Positions 35,292 to 46,721 of a stretch of 64,000 nucleotides of DNA are shown here, piece by piece. The DNA is taken from the NCBI RefSeq assembly GCF_003086295.3, contig NC_092039.1:74047649-74111648 (forward strand), read 5' to 3'. Under the pieces are notes generated by a model. That model saw only the letters and a program-made list of their open reading frames with translations. It was not told the origin of the DNA and made no database searches. Positions within the stretch are counted from its first letter, which is position 1. The number at the start of each line of letters is the position of its first letter. Position numbers and translations under genes: made by a program. The stretch is from Arachis hypogaea. Lineage: Eukaryota > Streptophyta > Magnoliopsida > Fabales > Fabaceae.

Positions 35292-35785
35292 TTCAAATGG
35301 TAAATCCCAGTCAGGGGAGCTATAATGGGAGCAGAGGTAAGGTTTGCTTTCAGAGTTTCAAAAGCATGCAGACAATCAGAATCAAAGACAAAAGGAACAT
35401 CAACAACCAACAAGTTACTCAATGGTTTAGCAATTTTAGAAAAGTCCTTTATAAATCTCCTATAAAATCTCGCATGACCCAAGAAGCTCCTGACTGCCTT
35501 AACATTTGCTGCTGGTGGTAATTTTTCAATTATCTCCACCTTTGCTCTGTCAACCTCAATCCCCTTACTTGAAATCCGGTGTCCAAGAACAATACCTTCT
35601 GTGACCATAAAATGGCATTTTTCCCAATTCAAAACAAGGTTTGATTCTTGACACCGTTTCAAGACAAGAGATAAATGCTTAAGGCAGGATTCAAAAGAAT
35701 TACCAAAAATAGAAAAGTCATCCATAAATACCTCAATGAACTTTTCAACCATGTCCGAAAAAATTACCAAAAATAGAAAAGTCAT
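35288..35785 (-). pseudogene. K reverse transcriptase, palm-thumb part
   Basis: Encodes IEVFMDDFSIFGNSF (the YxDD site as FMDD), LVLNWEKCHFMV, GIVLGHRIS and VRSFLGHARFYRRFIKDFSK, typical of Athila RT. The fingers and start are deleted. A frameshift at about 35290 joins RNase H. Confidence 0.88.
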
Positions 35786-35788
35786 CCA

Positions 35789-36062
35789 CGCGCACGCGTC
35801 ACCCTAGAAAGCTCCAAATCACGCGTACGCGTCAGGAACGCGCACGCGTCGCTCCTCGCTAATTATCTTCTTTAATTCTTGAGCTCCTTCCATTTGTACA
35901 AGCTTCCTCTCCATCAGATCCAGCCAAATGCTACCTAAAATATACAAAATTGCACAAGACTCAAAGTAGCATCCATAGTGGCTAAAAGACAATTAATTCT
36001 TGATTAAACTTAACAATTTAAATGCAATTCACTAGGAAAAGATAAGAAAGATGCTCACGCAT
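35789..36062 (-). repeat. Fragment of K 5' LTR
   Basis: Matches 29070-29342 in K's 3' LTR, including the ACGCGTACGCGTC motifs. It is fused directly to RT sequence at 35788. The outer end reads CACGCAT then TAGCC, so the terminal CA is lost. Confidence 0.85.
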
Positions 36063-37400
36063 TAGCCTGATGGCAAGCTGGACGCGGCGGTGCGGCAGCA
36101 AACCCCCGGCACCATCCCTCCCCCTCTCTTCTTCTTCTCCCTGACGATTTGATTTTCCCTCTTAACTCTCTCAATCCCCATCTCTTGTTTTTTTTTCTGC
36201 TACTTTCTTTCTTCGTTGAGGTGTGGGTGTGGGTAAGGGAAGGGGGTAGGTTAGGGTTAAGGTAAGGTTGAGAGTGAGATTAGTGTCTGTGTAAGTCTGT
36301 AAAGGTAAGGGATGAGAAATTATACATGTTAAACAATAGAAATGTGTATAAAAATAAAAAATTTAGTAATAAAAATACATATTAGTAGTATAAGAGTTTT
36401 ATAAAATCTTAAGATTAAAATAATTTAAAAATATAATTATGATACTAAATATTATTTTAAAAACGTATAAAAATATATCTATCAACATACTAATATAATC
36501 AAATATTTATTTTAAATTTAAAATTACAATAATCAAATTAGTTTTTTTCTCTTTTTTTTAAAAAAAATAAAATTTGAATTCAAAATATTCGTAAAAAATC
36601 AATTTAATTATTTTTAATAAGTTAATTTTTAAAATAAGAAGTCCAAATTAATAAAATAAATTAAAACCTTTTTTATTTAGATTTTTAAAAATGTGGGTCA
36701 TTACAAGGAGAGAGAGAAAGAGAGAGGTGGGAGACAAAAGAAGGAGATAGTGGTGGCAACGACAATAACAAAAGGAAAAGGTAGTAGTATAAATGGATCA
36801 GACAAAAGGAGAATGAAATGGAGTTAAGAGGAAATAGGACCATGGTAATAATAAAAGACAAAATTAAAAAATTTGATAACTCATGGATTATGTTTAGTAT
36901 CATAACTAAAAAAAGATACATTGAAGACATGTCTTTTAGTATAATTGTATCTATTTAAAATTTTATAACTCAACAAACAAATAATATATACATATTGTAT
37001 CTATGTCTCTTATGTACATAGGCATGAACCCAACGCTGCCTTGTTAAATAGATGTACAACTAAAAAAGAGAAATTAGTCTAGACTCTAGATCATTTATTC
37101 TTATGAAAATCCATTTAAGACATTATACTTGTGTATTTATGAATTTTTAGACTGCTTTTAAAAAGGAGAATAAGATTGAGAGACTAAGACCCATTTTGGA
37201 TAAATTTTTTAAATAAGCTCTTTTGAAAAAAGATTTTAAAATATAAAATTTTTATTAATAGCAACTTATAAATAAATTATTTTGTATTTGGATTTTTAAT
37301 TATAAAAGTACTTATTTTAAAATTGTAGGGTTTGAATAAATGATTCAAAAAATACAATTTTTTTACACAAAGAGAATGGATATTAAATAATAATTATAAC
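36063..37400. other. Unassigned sequence between K and F
   Basis: GC-richer to 36310 with CCCTCTC and GGTTAGGG-like text, then very AT-rich (36320-36700), a GA-rich tract (36700-36770) and more AT-rich DNA. No gene, LTR or array recognised. Probably the continuation of 26944-27928. Confidence 0.4.
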
Positions 37401-37893
37401 TGTTCATACCCTAGCCCAATACATGGTCTAGGCCCAAGTAGGTCAAAAAAGGCCCAACCCAAAGATTGGCCTTCACCACTTATCCGACCTCATCGAAAGA
37501 GGTCAGGCTCGACATGAGCTGGCAGATAATGCTTATTCAAACAAGTAACTGCCCCTAAAATCTCTCATCCACTTCCAGAAGCGATATCTCAACAACCCTA
37601 AGATAAAGGGGCGGTTATCCACCTTCAGAAGTGGGACTACTCCAACGGTGGTTTGGATCACCACTATAAATACACTGACACACTCAGGTAAACCAGGTCC
37701 AATACTTTCTAAACCTGCTTGCCCCCTTGCTAACTTAGGCATCGGAGTGTCTTTGCAAGTTCCGCCCCACGTTCCTTCAAACACACAGCTCAGATGGCGA
37801 CTCCCAAACATGATCAAGTCAGAGACCACTTTCCTCTAACGTTTGGGCCAATCCTTCAAGCCCAATTCACCGACTTTAGGTTACCCACGTAAC
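37401..37893 (+). repeat. 5' LTR of F
   Basis: TGTTCATACCCTAG...TTACCCACGTAAC, about 493 bp. The 3' edge is approximate (no clean CA). TATAAATA at about 37665. Diverged from the E and M LTRs but colinear. Confidence 0.82.
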
Positions 37894-37895
37894 TT

Positions 37896-37913
37896 TGGTG
37901 CCATTGCCGGGGA
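37896..37913 (+). other. Primer binding site of F
   Basis: TGGTGCCATTGCCGGGGA, two mismatches to the tRNA-Asp complement. Confidence 0.8.
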
Positions 37914-37932
37914 CCTGAGAGATCACCTTATA

Positions 37933-39456
37933 ATGGCGGACGACCAGAACGAGGATGGACACACTGCATCTGAATCCAAGCAAGAACATCAAGATGCAGT
38001 TAACAACGATAGAGCCATAATATCGATGCAAGGAGCAGACAGCCAGCACCGAGAAGGTCCCTCAGGTGTGAAAGACCCAAAGGGAATCTCCTATGGGGTA
38101 CTCGAACAGGAAATAAAGGGACAACTTCACGCTGCCGATCTCATGGGACTGCTCCATGGCCACTAATGAAGGTTAGAATAGCTGGAACAAGAACTGGAAC
38201 GGCAGAGGGAAGCAGAGAGAAACCTAAGGAAAGAGGTTGAGCGACGAAAAGAGCTTGAAGAAAAGCTCTTAAAATTGGAATCCAATCTCTGAGGTAGGGG
38301 CTCTCGCGCTGGCCGAGAAGATACCCCATTGGGGGGAGAATATCCGTTCAGTGAAGACATAATGAGGGTAAAAGTTCTATGGAACTTCAAAAGCCCTGAC
38401 ATGGATCTGTACGACGGGACTACCGACCTAAAGCATCACCTAAGCAACTTCAATAGTCGGATGTACCTAGTCGACGCCTCTGATGCTACTCGCTGCAAAG
38501 CCTTTCCAACGACTTTGACAAAGGCGGCGATGAAATGGTTTGATAGCCTCGCCCCAAGGTTAGTCACCTGTTTCGACGACCTCTCGTGTAAGTTTCTTAT
38601 GCGATTTTCAATTCAGAAGGATAAAGTCAAGCACGCGCCCAGTCTCTTGGGGGTAAAACAAGAAGTCGGTGAACCCCTAAGAGACTACATGGAAAGGTTC
38701 AACAAGGCATGCTTAAAAAACCAAGATCTTCCTATGGAAGCAGTAATCATGGACCTAGTAAATCTACTTCGAGAAGGTCCCTTCTCTCAATTCATCGTGA
38801 AAAGGCATCCGACTTCTTTGAGTGATGTACAAGAAGGAGCTGGAAAGTACATCAACATGGAGGAAAACACCAAGCCATGAGAACTAATATGGCGACCTGG
38901 GCACTCTCACCCATCAAAGGAAAAGGAGAGAGAGTCCAAGAAAAAAGAAGAAGTTCGGCCTGAAAGTCCCAAGAGATATCACTCTTATACTCCTCTGCGA
39001 GTTTTCCTAGTCGACATCTACAAAAAAATTTGTCACACTGAAAAGCTACCTCATCATCGGCCCATCAAGAACAAAAAGAGGGGAAGCCGTAGCGAATACT
39101 GTGAATATCACAAATTATATGGGCACTCAACATATGATTATTACGACTTGAAAAATGTGATAGAAAAGCTGGCCAGGGAAGGTCGACTTGATAGATACCT
39201 CATGGAAAGGTTGGACCATCATGATAAGAGGAAACGAGATGAGGAAGATTGGAGAGACCCACCACCCCGGACCCTAGAACGATATATACATATGATCTCA
39301 GGAGGGTTCGCTGGTGGGGGACTCACAAAGTCATCTCGTAAAAGACATCTGAAGGAAGTTTATCAGGTTGGGAGCGAATTGCCTGACCTTCCAACAATCT
39401 GTTTCACCAAGAAGACGGACAGGGTATTTCCCCCGGACATGACGATCCGGTGGTAA
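37933..39456 (+). pseudogene. F gag
   Basis: Starts MADDQNEDGHTASESKQ. Stops at 38164-38185 (three) and 38290 interrupt it, then the gag core reads on from about 38329: SPDMDLYDGTTDLKHHLSNF, MKWFDSLAPRLVTCFDDLS, EPLRDYMERFNKACL. After a stop at 38878, a segment with KNVIEKLAREGRLDRYL follows to 39456. Most stops fit CAA, CAG or CGA turned to TAA, TAG or TGA. Tat lineage by family resemblance. Confidence 0.85.
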
Positions 39457-39900
39457 TTACCATGATTCTCGCCAACGCCCATCTATACAGAACTTTAGTG
39501 GATCAAGGGAGCTTGGCAGATATCTTGTTCAAAGCAACTTTTGATAAGTTAGGATTGGACAAAAAAGAGTTGAGAGCATGCCCTGACACCCTCTTTGGAT
39601 TGGGGGACACACCCATAAAACCACTAGGATTCATACCCCCTACATACAACCTTTGGAAAGGGGATGAAATCCAAAACTCTAAGCATTGAATTCATAGTTG
39701 TCAATGTGGGCTCAGCCTATAATGCCTTAATAGGTAGAACGACCCTAAATCAGCTTGGAGTAGTGGTATCCACCCTCCACCTTTGCATGAAATTTCCAAT
39801 ACCAGAGGGAATAGCAACCATCAGAGGAGATTAGAAGCTGGTGAGAAAGTACTACGATGAAAGCCTAAACATGTGAGGTAAAGGCAAGGAGGTTAATACC
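39450..39900 (+). pseudogene. F aspartic protease
   Basis: Encodes YRTLVDQGSLADILFKATFD, a retropepsin active site with D-Q-G where DTG/DSG is expected, then LGDTPIKPLGF. Frame changes after 39689; the following text (NALIGRTTLNQLG) continues the domain. A TAG at about 39832 and TGA at 39874 follow. Confidence 0.8.
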
Positions 39901-39949
39901 ATCGAGCTCGGGGGAATCCCAGCTAAAGAAGAACTACGACCACAGCCTG

Positions 39950-40381
39950 GAGGAAAGACTGGAAATATAGATCGGGCAAGAGGACGGAAAAAATACCAAC
40001 ATAGGAGCCAATTTGAAAGAAGACTTGAAGCATAAGCTGATAAGGCTCCTACAAGAGAATTCCGACCTCTTTTCCTGGAAAGCCTCTGACATGCCCAGGA
40101 TAGATCCCGAGCTCATGACGCACAAATTGTCAGTATACCCAGGATCTCGACTTTTTCAGCAGAGGAGACGGAAGCTCGGTCCTGAACGGGCTCAAGTGGT
40201 CGAAGAGAAAATACAAGCCTTCCTAGAAGCCAGCTTTATCAAAGAGGTCAAATACCCGGCTTGGCTGGCAAATGTGGTACTAGTAAAAAAACAGAACGGC
40301 AAATAGAGGATGTGCGTTGACTACACCGATTTAAACAAAGCGTGTCCAAAAGACTCATATCCTCTTCCAAACATTGATACA
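39950..40381 (+). pseudogene. F reverse transcriptase, N-terminal part
   Basis: Encodes LFSWKASDMPRIDPELMTHK, ERAQVVEEKIQAFLEASFIK and WLANVVLVKKQNGK, a TAG at 40304-40306 where Trp is usual, then MCVDYTDLNKACPKDSYPLP. It is cut by E at 40381. The continuation at 61826 encodes LVDSSSEYQYLLFMDAYLAY. Confidence 0.9.
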
Positions 40382-40925
40382 TGTTCATACCCTGGGTCAA
40401 GCTGTCTGACCCGGGATGCTCTACTGACAAGACGACTGACCTCTTCAGGTCAGGATAAATCCGACTTCTTCTCAAAAAGCTCGGCCAAATCACAGGAAAG
40501 CCCAAAAAGGGCCCAAATGGAGGACCACGCCCCAAATCCTAAGGCAGTCCAAGCCTATAGAGAGAAGGGCGGTTCCCTTGAAGATAAGATGACCTTACTT
40601 GAAGATAAGATAAAGATAAGATAAGATAACTAACTTATCTTAACTAAGAAGGTCACTCTAGGCCATTATAAATACACTGGAGCACCCAGATATAACTCAT
40701 ACTCTGATTCTACTAAAAACCTGCTTAATACCCTTGCTAACTTAAGCATCGGAGTCCCTTGCAAGTACCACCACCCTCCGGTGACAAAGGATCAGCAGCA
40801 TAGCTAGGCAAACAAGTCGGACACAACAGCTCTGGCCACCACCCACCAGCCGGCTACGTCAACTCTGACCAGTACAGAAGATCTCATCCGAGATCGACCT
40901 ACAGTTTTAGGTAATCCTCGGAACA
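40382..40925 (+). repeat. 5' LTR of E
   Basis: TGTTCATACCCTGGG...AATCCTCGGAACA, 544 bp. TATAAATA at 40667-40674. A GATAAGATAAG repeat lies upstream of it (40580-40630). Confidence 0.95.
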
Positions 40926-40926
40926 T

Positions 40927-40944
40927 TGGCGCCGTTACCGGGGA
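40927..40944 (+). other. Primer binding site of E
   Basis: TGGCGCCGTTACCGGGGA, one mismatch to the tRNA-Asp complement, one base after the LTR. Confidence 0.88.
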
Positions 40945-40966
40945 ACCTGGAAGTCATCCCATCACC

Positions 40967-41333
40967 ATGACGGACGACCATGACAACGACCACAATTCAG
41001 ATCTAGAAGATAGAATGCCGCACAAAAATGCGGACACTACACCAAAGGATACTCCTCAACTTAACAACAAAAAGAATTCTCCAAATGCGAGAGCTATGGA
41101 GGCGTTTCAAGACCGTTTAAAAAAACTTGAAGAAGAAGGCCTACGTCAACGAGAGGCTGAGAAAGACATACAAAAGGAAATAAGGCAACGCTGGGAATTG
41201 GAGGACAAACTCCTAAAGCTCGAAGCCGATCTCAAGACCAAAGCTAATCAATCCCCTCAGGAGGATAACTCCCGCAAGGACCAAGATCCATTCACCAAGG
41301 AGATCATGAAAACCAAAATCCCAAAGGAGATCA
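40967..41333 (+). pseudogene. E gag, N-terminal fragment
   Basis: Starts MTDDHDNDHNSDLEDRMPH, followed by a long charged coiled coil (LKKLEEEGLRQREAEKDIQK). Cut at FTKEIMKTKIPKE, just before the gag core, where LTR I begins. The homologous region of F starts the same way (ATGGCGGACGACC). Confidence 0.85.
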
Positions 41334-42215
41334 TTAGTTTTTATGTAAAATTCACATTTCTGGACTTTACTATGAGTTTGTGTATTTTTCTGTGATTTCA
41401 GGTATTTTCTGGCTGAAATTGATGGACCTAAGCAAAACTCTGATAAGGAGGCTGACAAAGGACTGCTGATGCTGTTGGATTCTGACCTCCCTGTACTCCA
41501 AATGGATTTTCTGGAGCTATAGAACTCCAAATAGCTCGCTATCAACGGCGTTGGAAAGTATACATCCATAGCTTTCCAGCAATATATAATAGTCCATACT
41601 TTATTTGAAATTAGATGACACAAACTGGCGTTCAACGCCAGTTCCATGCTGCATTCTGGAGTCAAATGCCAGAAACACATCACAAACCAGAGTTAAACGC
41701 CAAAAACACGTTACAAGTTGGCGTTTAACTCCAAGAAAAGCCTTTGCATGTGTAAAGCTCAAGCTCAGCCCAAGCACACACAAAGTGGGCCCTGGAAGTG
41801 GATTTCTGCATTTAGACTTATTTCTGTAAACCCTAGTAACTAGTCTAGTATAAGTAGGACATTTTATTATTGTATTAGACATCTTTGGATTATTTTTGGA
41901 TTACCTTATGATCCTTTGATCACGTTTATGGGGGCTGGCCATTCGGCCATGCCTGGACCATCACTTATGTATTTTCAACGGTGGAGTTTCTACAAACCAT
42001 AGATTAAGGTGTGGAGCTTTGCTGTACCTCGAGTTTTAATGCAAAGTACTACTATCTTTTATTCAATTCGGCTTATTCTTATTCTAAGATATTCGCTGCA
42101 CTTCAACATGATGTATGTGATGATCCGTGACACTCATTATCATTCTCACCTATGAACGCGTGATTGACAACCACTTCCGTTCTACCTTAGAACGAGCGAG
42201 TATCTCTTGGATTCC
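41334..42215 (+). repeat. FIDEL-like LTR I, left part (5' truncated)
   Basis: Starts at ATTAGTTTTTAT, which is about 83 bases into the family LTR, so its 5' terminus is missing. Interrupted by H at TSD ATTCC. A motif cluster is at 41625-41740, more diverged than in other copies. Confidence 0.88.
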
Positions 42216-43833
42216 TGGTGCACGAAATTGTGATCATCAATGGCGCCATCAACATGGTACGCTCAATTGCAATCTCAACTTTTTATCACAACTTCGCAAA
42301 ACTAACCAGCAAGTGTACTGGGTCGTCCAAGTAATAAACCTTACGCGAGTAAGGGTCGATCCCACAGAGATTGTTGGTATGAAGCAAGCTATGGTCACCT
42401 TGTAAATCTTAGTCAGGCAGATTCAAATGGTTATGGATAATGTATGAATAAAACATAAAGATAAAGATAAAGATACTTATGTAATTCATTGGTGAGAACT
42501 TCAGATAAGCGAATGGAGATGCTTTGTCCCTTCCGTCTCTCTGCTTTCCTACTGTCTTCATCCAATCCTTCTTACTCCTTTCCATGGCAAGCTGTATGTA
42601 GGATTTCACCGTTGTCAGTGGCTACCTCCCATCCTCTCAATGAAAATGTTCAACGCACCCTGTCATGGCACGGCTAATCATCTGTCGGTTCTCAATCAGG
42701 TTGGAATAGAATCCAGTGATTCTTTTGCGTCTGTCACTAACGCCCAGCCTTCAGGAGTTTGAAGCTCGTCACAGTCATTCAATCATTGAATCCTACTCAG
42801 AATACCACAGACAAGGTTTAGACCTTCCGGATTCTCTTGAATGCCGCCATCAGTTCTAGCTTATACCACGAAGATTCCGATTAAGGGATCCAAGAGATAA
42901 ACATTCAAGCCTTGTTTGCTTGTAGAACAGAAGTGGTTGTCAGGCACTCATTCATAAGTGAGAATGATGATGAGTGTCATATAATCATCACATTCATCAT
43001 GTTCTTGGGTGCAAATGAATATCTTAGACAAAGAATAAGCCGAATTGAATAGAAGAACAATAGTAATTGCATTAATACTCGAGGTACAGCAGAGCTCCAC
43101 ACCTTAATCTATGGTGTGTAGAAACTCCACCGTTGAAAATACATAAGAACAAAAGTCTATGCATGGCCGTGAGGCCAGCCCCATAAACGTGATCAAAAGA
43201 TTCAAAGATCTAAAGATGAAAATACAATAGTAAAAGGTCCTATTTGTAGAGAACTAGTAGCCTAGGGTTTACAAAGATGAGTAAATTACATAAAAATCCA
43301 CTTCCGGGCCCACGTGGTGTGTGCTTGGGCTGAGCATTGAAGCATTTTCGTGTAGAGACTTCTCTTGGAGTTAAACGCCAGCTTTTGTGCCAGTTTGGCG
43401 CTTAACTCCCATTCTTGTGCCAGTTCCGGCGTTTAACGTCGGGCAGTTTTGAGCTAATTTGGAACGCCAGTTTGGGCCATCAAATCTCGGGCAAAGTATG
43501 GACTATTATATATTGCTGAAAAGCCCAAGATGTCTACTTTCCAACGCCGTTGAGAGCGTGCCAATTGGGCTTCCGTAGCTCCAGAAAATTCACTTCGAGT
43601 GAAGGGAGGTCAGAATCCAACAGCATCTGCAGTCCTTTTCAGCCTCTGAATCAGATTTTTGCTCAGGTCCCTCAATTTCAGCCAGAAAATACCTGAAATC
43701 ACAGAAAAATACACAAACTCATAGTAAAGTCCAGAAAAGTGAATTTTAACTAAAAACTAATAAAAATATACTAAAAACTAACTAAAACATAATAAAAACA
43801 ATGCCAAAAAGCGTACAATTTATCCGCTCATCA
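42216..43833 (-). repeat. 3' LTR of H
   Basis: 1618 bp, plus reading TGGTGCACGAAA...CCGCTCATCA. Nearly identical to 52355-53980. A GGCGTTTAAC cluster is at 43375-43445. Confidence 0.95.
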
Positions 43834-43851
43834 CAACACCAAACTTAAATT

Positions 43852-43871
43852 GTTGCTTCTCCCCAAGCAAC
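43852..43871 (-). other. Hairpin before H 3' LTR (variant loop)
   Basis: Minus strand GTTGCTT and AAGCAAC with loop GGGGAG instead of the usual GAGGAC-type context, followed by AATTTAAGTTTGGTGTTG and the LTR. The 7-bp arms are kept. Confidence 0.65.
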
Positions 43872-44727
43872 TGGAAATCAAATAAGATAAAGAGAAGAGA
43901 ATATGCAATGAATTCCAAAAACATCTATGAAGATCAGTATTAATAAGTTGAGCGGGGCTTTTAGCTTTTTGCCTCTGAATAGTTTTGGCATCTCACTCTA
44001 TCCTTTGAAATTCAGAATGATTGGCTTCTATAGGAACTCAGAATCCAGATAGTGTTATTGATTCTCCTAGTTAAGTATGATGATTCTTGAACACAGCTAC
44101 TTTATGAGTCTTGGACGTGGTCCAAAGCACTCTGTCTTCCAGTATTACCACCGGATACATACATGCCACAGACACATAATTGGGTGAACCTTTTCAGATT
44201 GTGACTCAGCTTTGCTAAAGTCCCCAATTAGAGGTGTCCAGGGTTCTTAAGCACACTCTTTTTGCCTTGGATCACACTTTGATTTCTTTCTTTTTCTCTC
44301 TTTTTTTTTCGTTTTTCTCCCTTTTTTTGTATTCACTGCTTTTTCTTGCTTCAAGAATCATTTTTATGATTTTTCAGATCCTCAGTAACATGTCTCCTTT
44401 TTCATCATTCTTTCAAGAGCCAATCATTCATGAACAACAAATTCAAAAGACATATGCACTGTTTAGGCATACATTCAGAAAACAAAAGTATTGCCACCAC
44501 ATCAAAATAATTAATCTGTTATAAAATTTAGAATTCATGCAATTCTTCTCTTTTTCAATTAAGAACATTTTTCATTCAAGAAAGGTGATGGATTCATAGG
44601 ACATTCATAACTTTAAGGCATAACACTAAGACACTAATGATCATAAGACACAAACGTAGATAAACATAAGCATAAAATTCGAAAAACAGGAAAATAAAGT
44701 ACAAGGAAATTAAAGAACGGGTCCACC
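43872..44727 (-). other. 3' untranslated stretch of H
   Basis: Matches 1851-2723 of C in reverse. No supported gene. Confidence 0.65.
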
Positions 44728-45851
44728 TTAGTGATGGCGGCTTGTTCTTCCTCTTGAAGATCTTATGGAGTGCTTGAGCTCCTCAATGTATCTTCCTTGC
44801 CTTTGTTGTTCCTCTCTCATGATTCTTTGATCTTCTCTAATCTCATGGTGGAGGATGGAATGTTCTTGGTGCTCCACCCTTAATTGTCCCATGTTGGAAC
44901 TTAATTCTCCTAGTGAGGTGTTGATTTGCTCCCAATAGTTTTGTGGAGGAAAGTGCATCCCTTGAGGCATCTCAGGGATTTCATGATGAGTAGGATCTCT
45001 TGTTTGCTCCATCCTTTTCTTAGTAATGGGCTTGTCCTCATCAATGGGATGTCTCCCTCTATGTCAACTCCAACTGAATAACAGAGGTGACAAATGAGAT
45101 GAGGAAAGGCTAACCTTGCCAAGGTAGAGGACTTGTCCGCCACCTTATAAAGTTCTTGGGCTATAACCTCATGAACTTCTATTTCTTCTCCAATCATGAT
45201 GCTATGAATCATGATGGCCCAGTCTATAGTAACTTCGGACCGGTTGCTAGTGGAAATGACTGAGCGTAGGATAAACTCCAACCATCCTCTAGCCACGGGA
45301 TTGAGGTCATGCCTTCTCAGTTGAACCGGCTTTCCTCTTGAATCTCTCTTCCATTGAGCGCCCTCTTCACAAAAGTCTATGAGGACTTAGTCCAACCTTT
45401 GATCAAAGTTGACCCTTCTAGTGTAAGGGTGTTCATCTCCTTGCATCATGGGCAAATTGAATGTCAACCTTACATTTTCCAGACTAAAATCTAAGTATTT
45501 CCCCCGAACCATTGTAAGCCAATTCTTTGGGTCCGGGTTCACACTTTGATCATGGTTCTTGGTGATCCATGCATTGGCATAGAACTCTTGAACCATTAAG
45601 ATTCCGACTTGTTGAATGGGGTTGGTAAGAACTTCCCAACCTCTTCTTCGAATCTCATGTCGGATCTCCGGATATTCACTCTTTTTGAGTTTAAAAGGGA
45701 CCTCGGGGATCACCTTCTTTAAGGCCACAACTTCATAGAAGTGGTCTTGATGCACCCTTGAGATGAATCTCTCCATCTCCCATGACTCGGAGGTGAAAGC
45801 TTTTGCCTTCCCTTTCCTCTTTATAGAGGTTTCTCCGGCCTTGGATGCCAT
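44728..45851 (-). pseudogene. Broken accessory ORF of H
   Basis: Same protein as 726-1850 (MASKAGETSIKRKGKAKAF). A TAA at about 45386 replaces the CAA of C, and a one-base deletion near 45052 (CCT to CC) shifts the frame for the last third. Leader, TATA site (46043-46050) and hairpin (45906-45925) are kept. Confidence 0.9.
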
Positions 45852-45905
45852 AAATGGTTATGGAAAAACAAAAAGCAATGCTTTTACCACACCAAACTTA
45901 AAAGG

Positions 45906-45925
45906 TTTGCTCGTCCTCGAGCAAA
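45906..45925 (-). other. AGGA-loop hairpin in accessory leader, H
   Basis: Minus strand TTTGCTCG-AGGA-CGAGCAAA, then CCTTTTAAGTTTGGTGTGG, the same as in C and A. Confidence 0.75.
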
Positions 45926-46042
45926 AGAAGAAAAAAGATAGTAGAAGAAGAAGAAATGGAGGAGATGGAGGTGGCTTTGTGGTTCGGCCAAAGGGGGAGA
46001 AGTAGTGTTTAGGTTGTGTGAAAATGAAGGAGTGAAGATGGG

Positions 46043-46050
46043 TTTATATA
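46043..46050 (-). promoter_or_regulatory. Internal TATA-like box, H
   Basis: TATATAAA on the minus strand, 199 bases before the ATG at 45851; conserved position in C and A. Confidence 0.5.
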
Positions 46051-46354
46051 GGGGTGGAGAGAGGGGTAGGGTTCGGTTATGAATGGGTGGGTTTGGGAGG
46101 GAAAGTGGTTTAAATTTGAATGGTGAGGTAGGTGGGGTTTTATGAAGGATGGATGTGAGTGGTGAAGAGAGTAGTGGGATTTGATAGGTGAGGGGTTTTT
46201 GGGGAAGAGGTTTTGAGGTGATTTGTGAATGGGTGAAGAAGAGAGAGAGTCGTGGGGTAGGTGGGGATCCTGTGGGGTCCACAGATCCTGAGGTGTCAAG
46301 GAAAATTCATCCCTGCACCAAGTGGCGAGCAAAAAATGCCCTTTGTGCCAATTC

Positions 46355-46520
46355 TGGCGTTAAACGCCGGGCTGGTGCCCATTTCTGGCATTTAACGCCA
46401 GCTTCTTGCCCTTTCCTGGCGTTTAACGCCAGTCTGGTGCCCCTTTCTGGCGTTAAACGCCCAGAATGGTGCCAGACTGGGCATTAAACGCCCATTTGCT
46501 GCCCTTTAAACGCCAGCAAG
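46355..46520 (-). repeat. GGCGTTTAACGCC cluster after gag, H
   Basis: About seven units, the reverse of the clusters in C and A. A further cluster lies in the leader at 49755-49900. Confidence 0.85.
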
Positions 46521-46721
46521 GTCTTCCTCTAGGGTGTGCTATTTTTCTTTCTATTTTTCATTCTGTTTTTGCTTTTTCAAATGATTTTGTGACTTCCCAT
46601 GATCATCAACCTACAGAAAATATAAAATAATAAAGGAAAATAGATAAAATATAACATTGGGTTGCCTCCCAACAAGCGCTTCTTTAATGTCAGTAGCTTG
46701 ACAGTGGGCTCTCATGGAGCC

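Larger units (their letters stand above)
27929..36062 (-). mobile_element. Decayed Athila-type element K
   Basis: Full 3' LTR at 27929-29344, then on the minus strand integrase, RNase H and part of RT up to 35785, then only about 275 bp of the 5' LTR. PBS, gag, protease and the N-terminal part of RT are lost in one deletion marked by a short duplication. RT, RNase H and integrase sequences are of Athila type. Solo LTR L sits inside integrase. The right end lacks the last bases of the LTR and no TSD is found. Confidence 0.88.
37401..40381 (+). mobile_element. Tat-type element F, 5' part
   Basis: LTR, PBS, gag, protease and the start of RT, all with stops. It is interrupted by E within the RT codons for PNID-T and resumes at 61826-61967, where G cuts it again. 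The remainder is outside the window. Confidence 0.9.

Noticed and set aside
36230..36270. GGTTAGGGTTAAGG, telomere-like
   Set aside because: One or two irregular units only, not an array.
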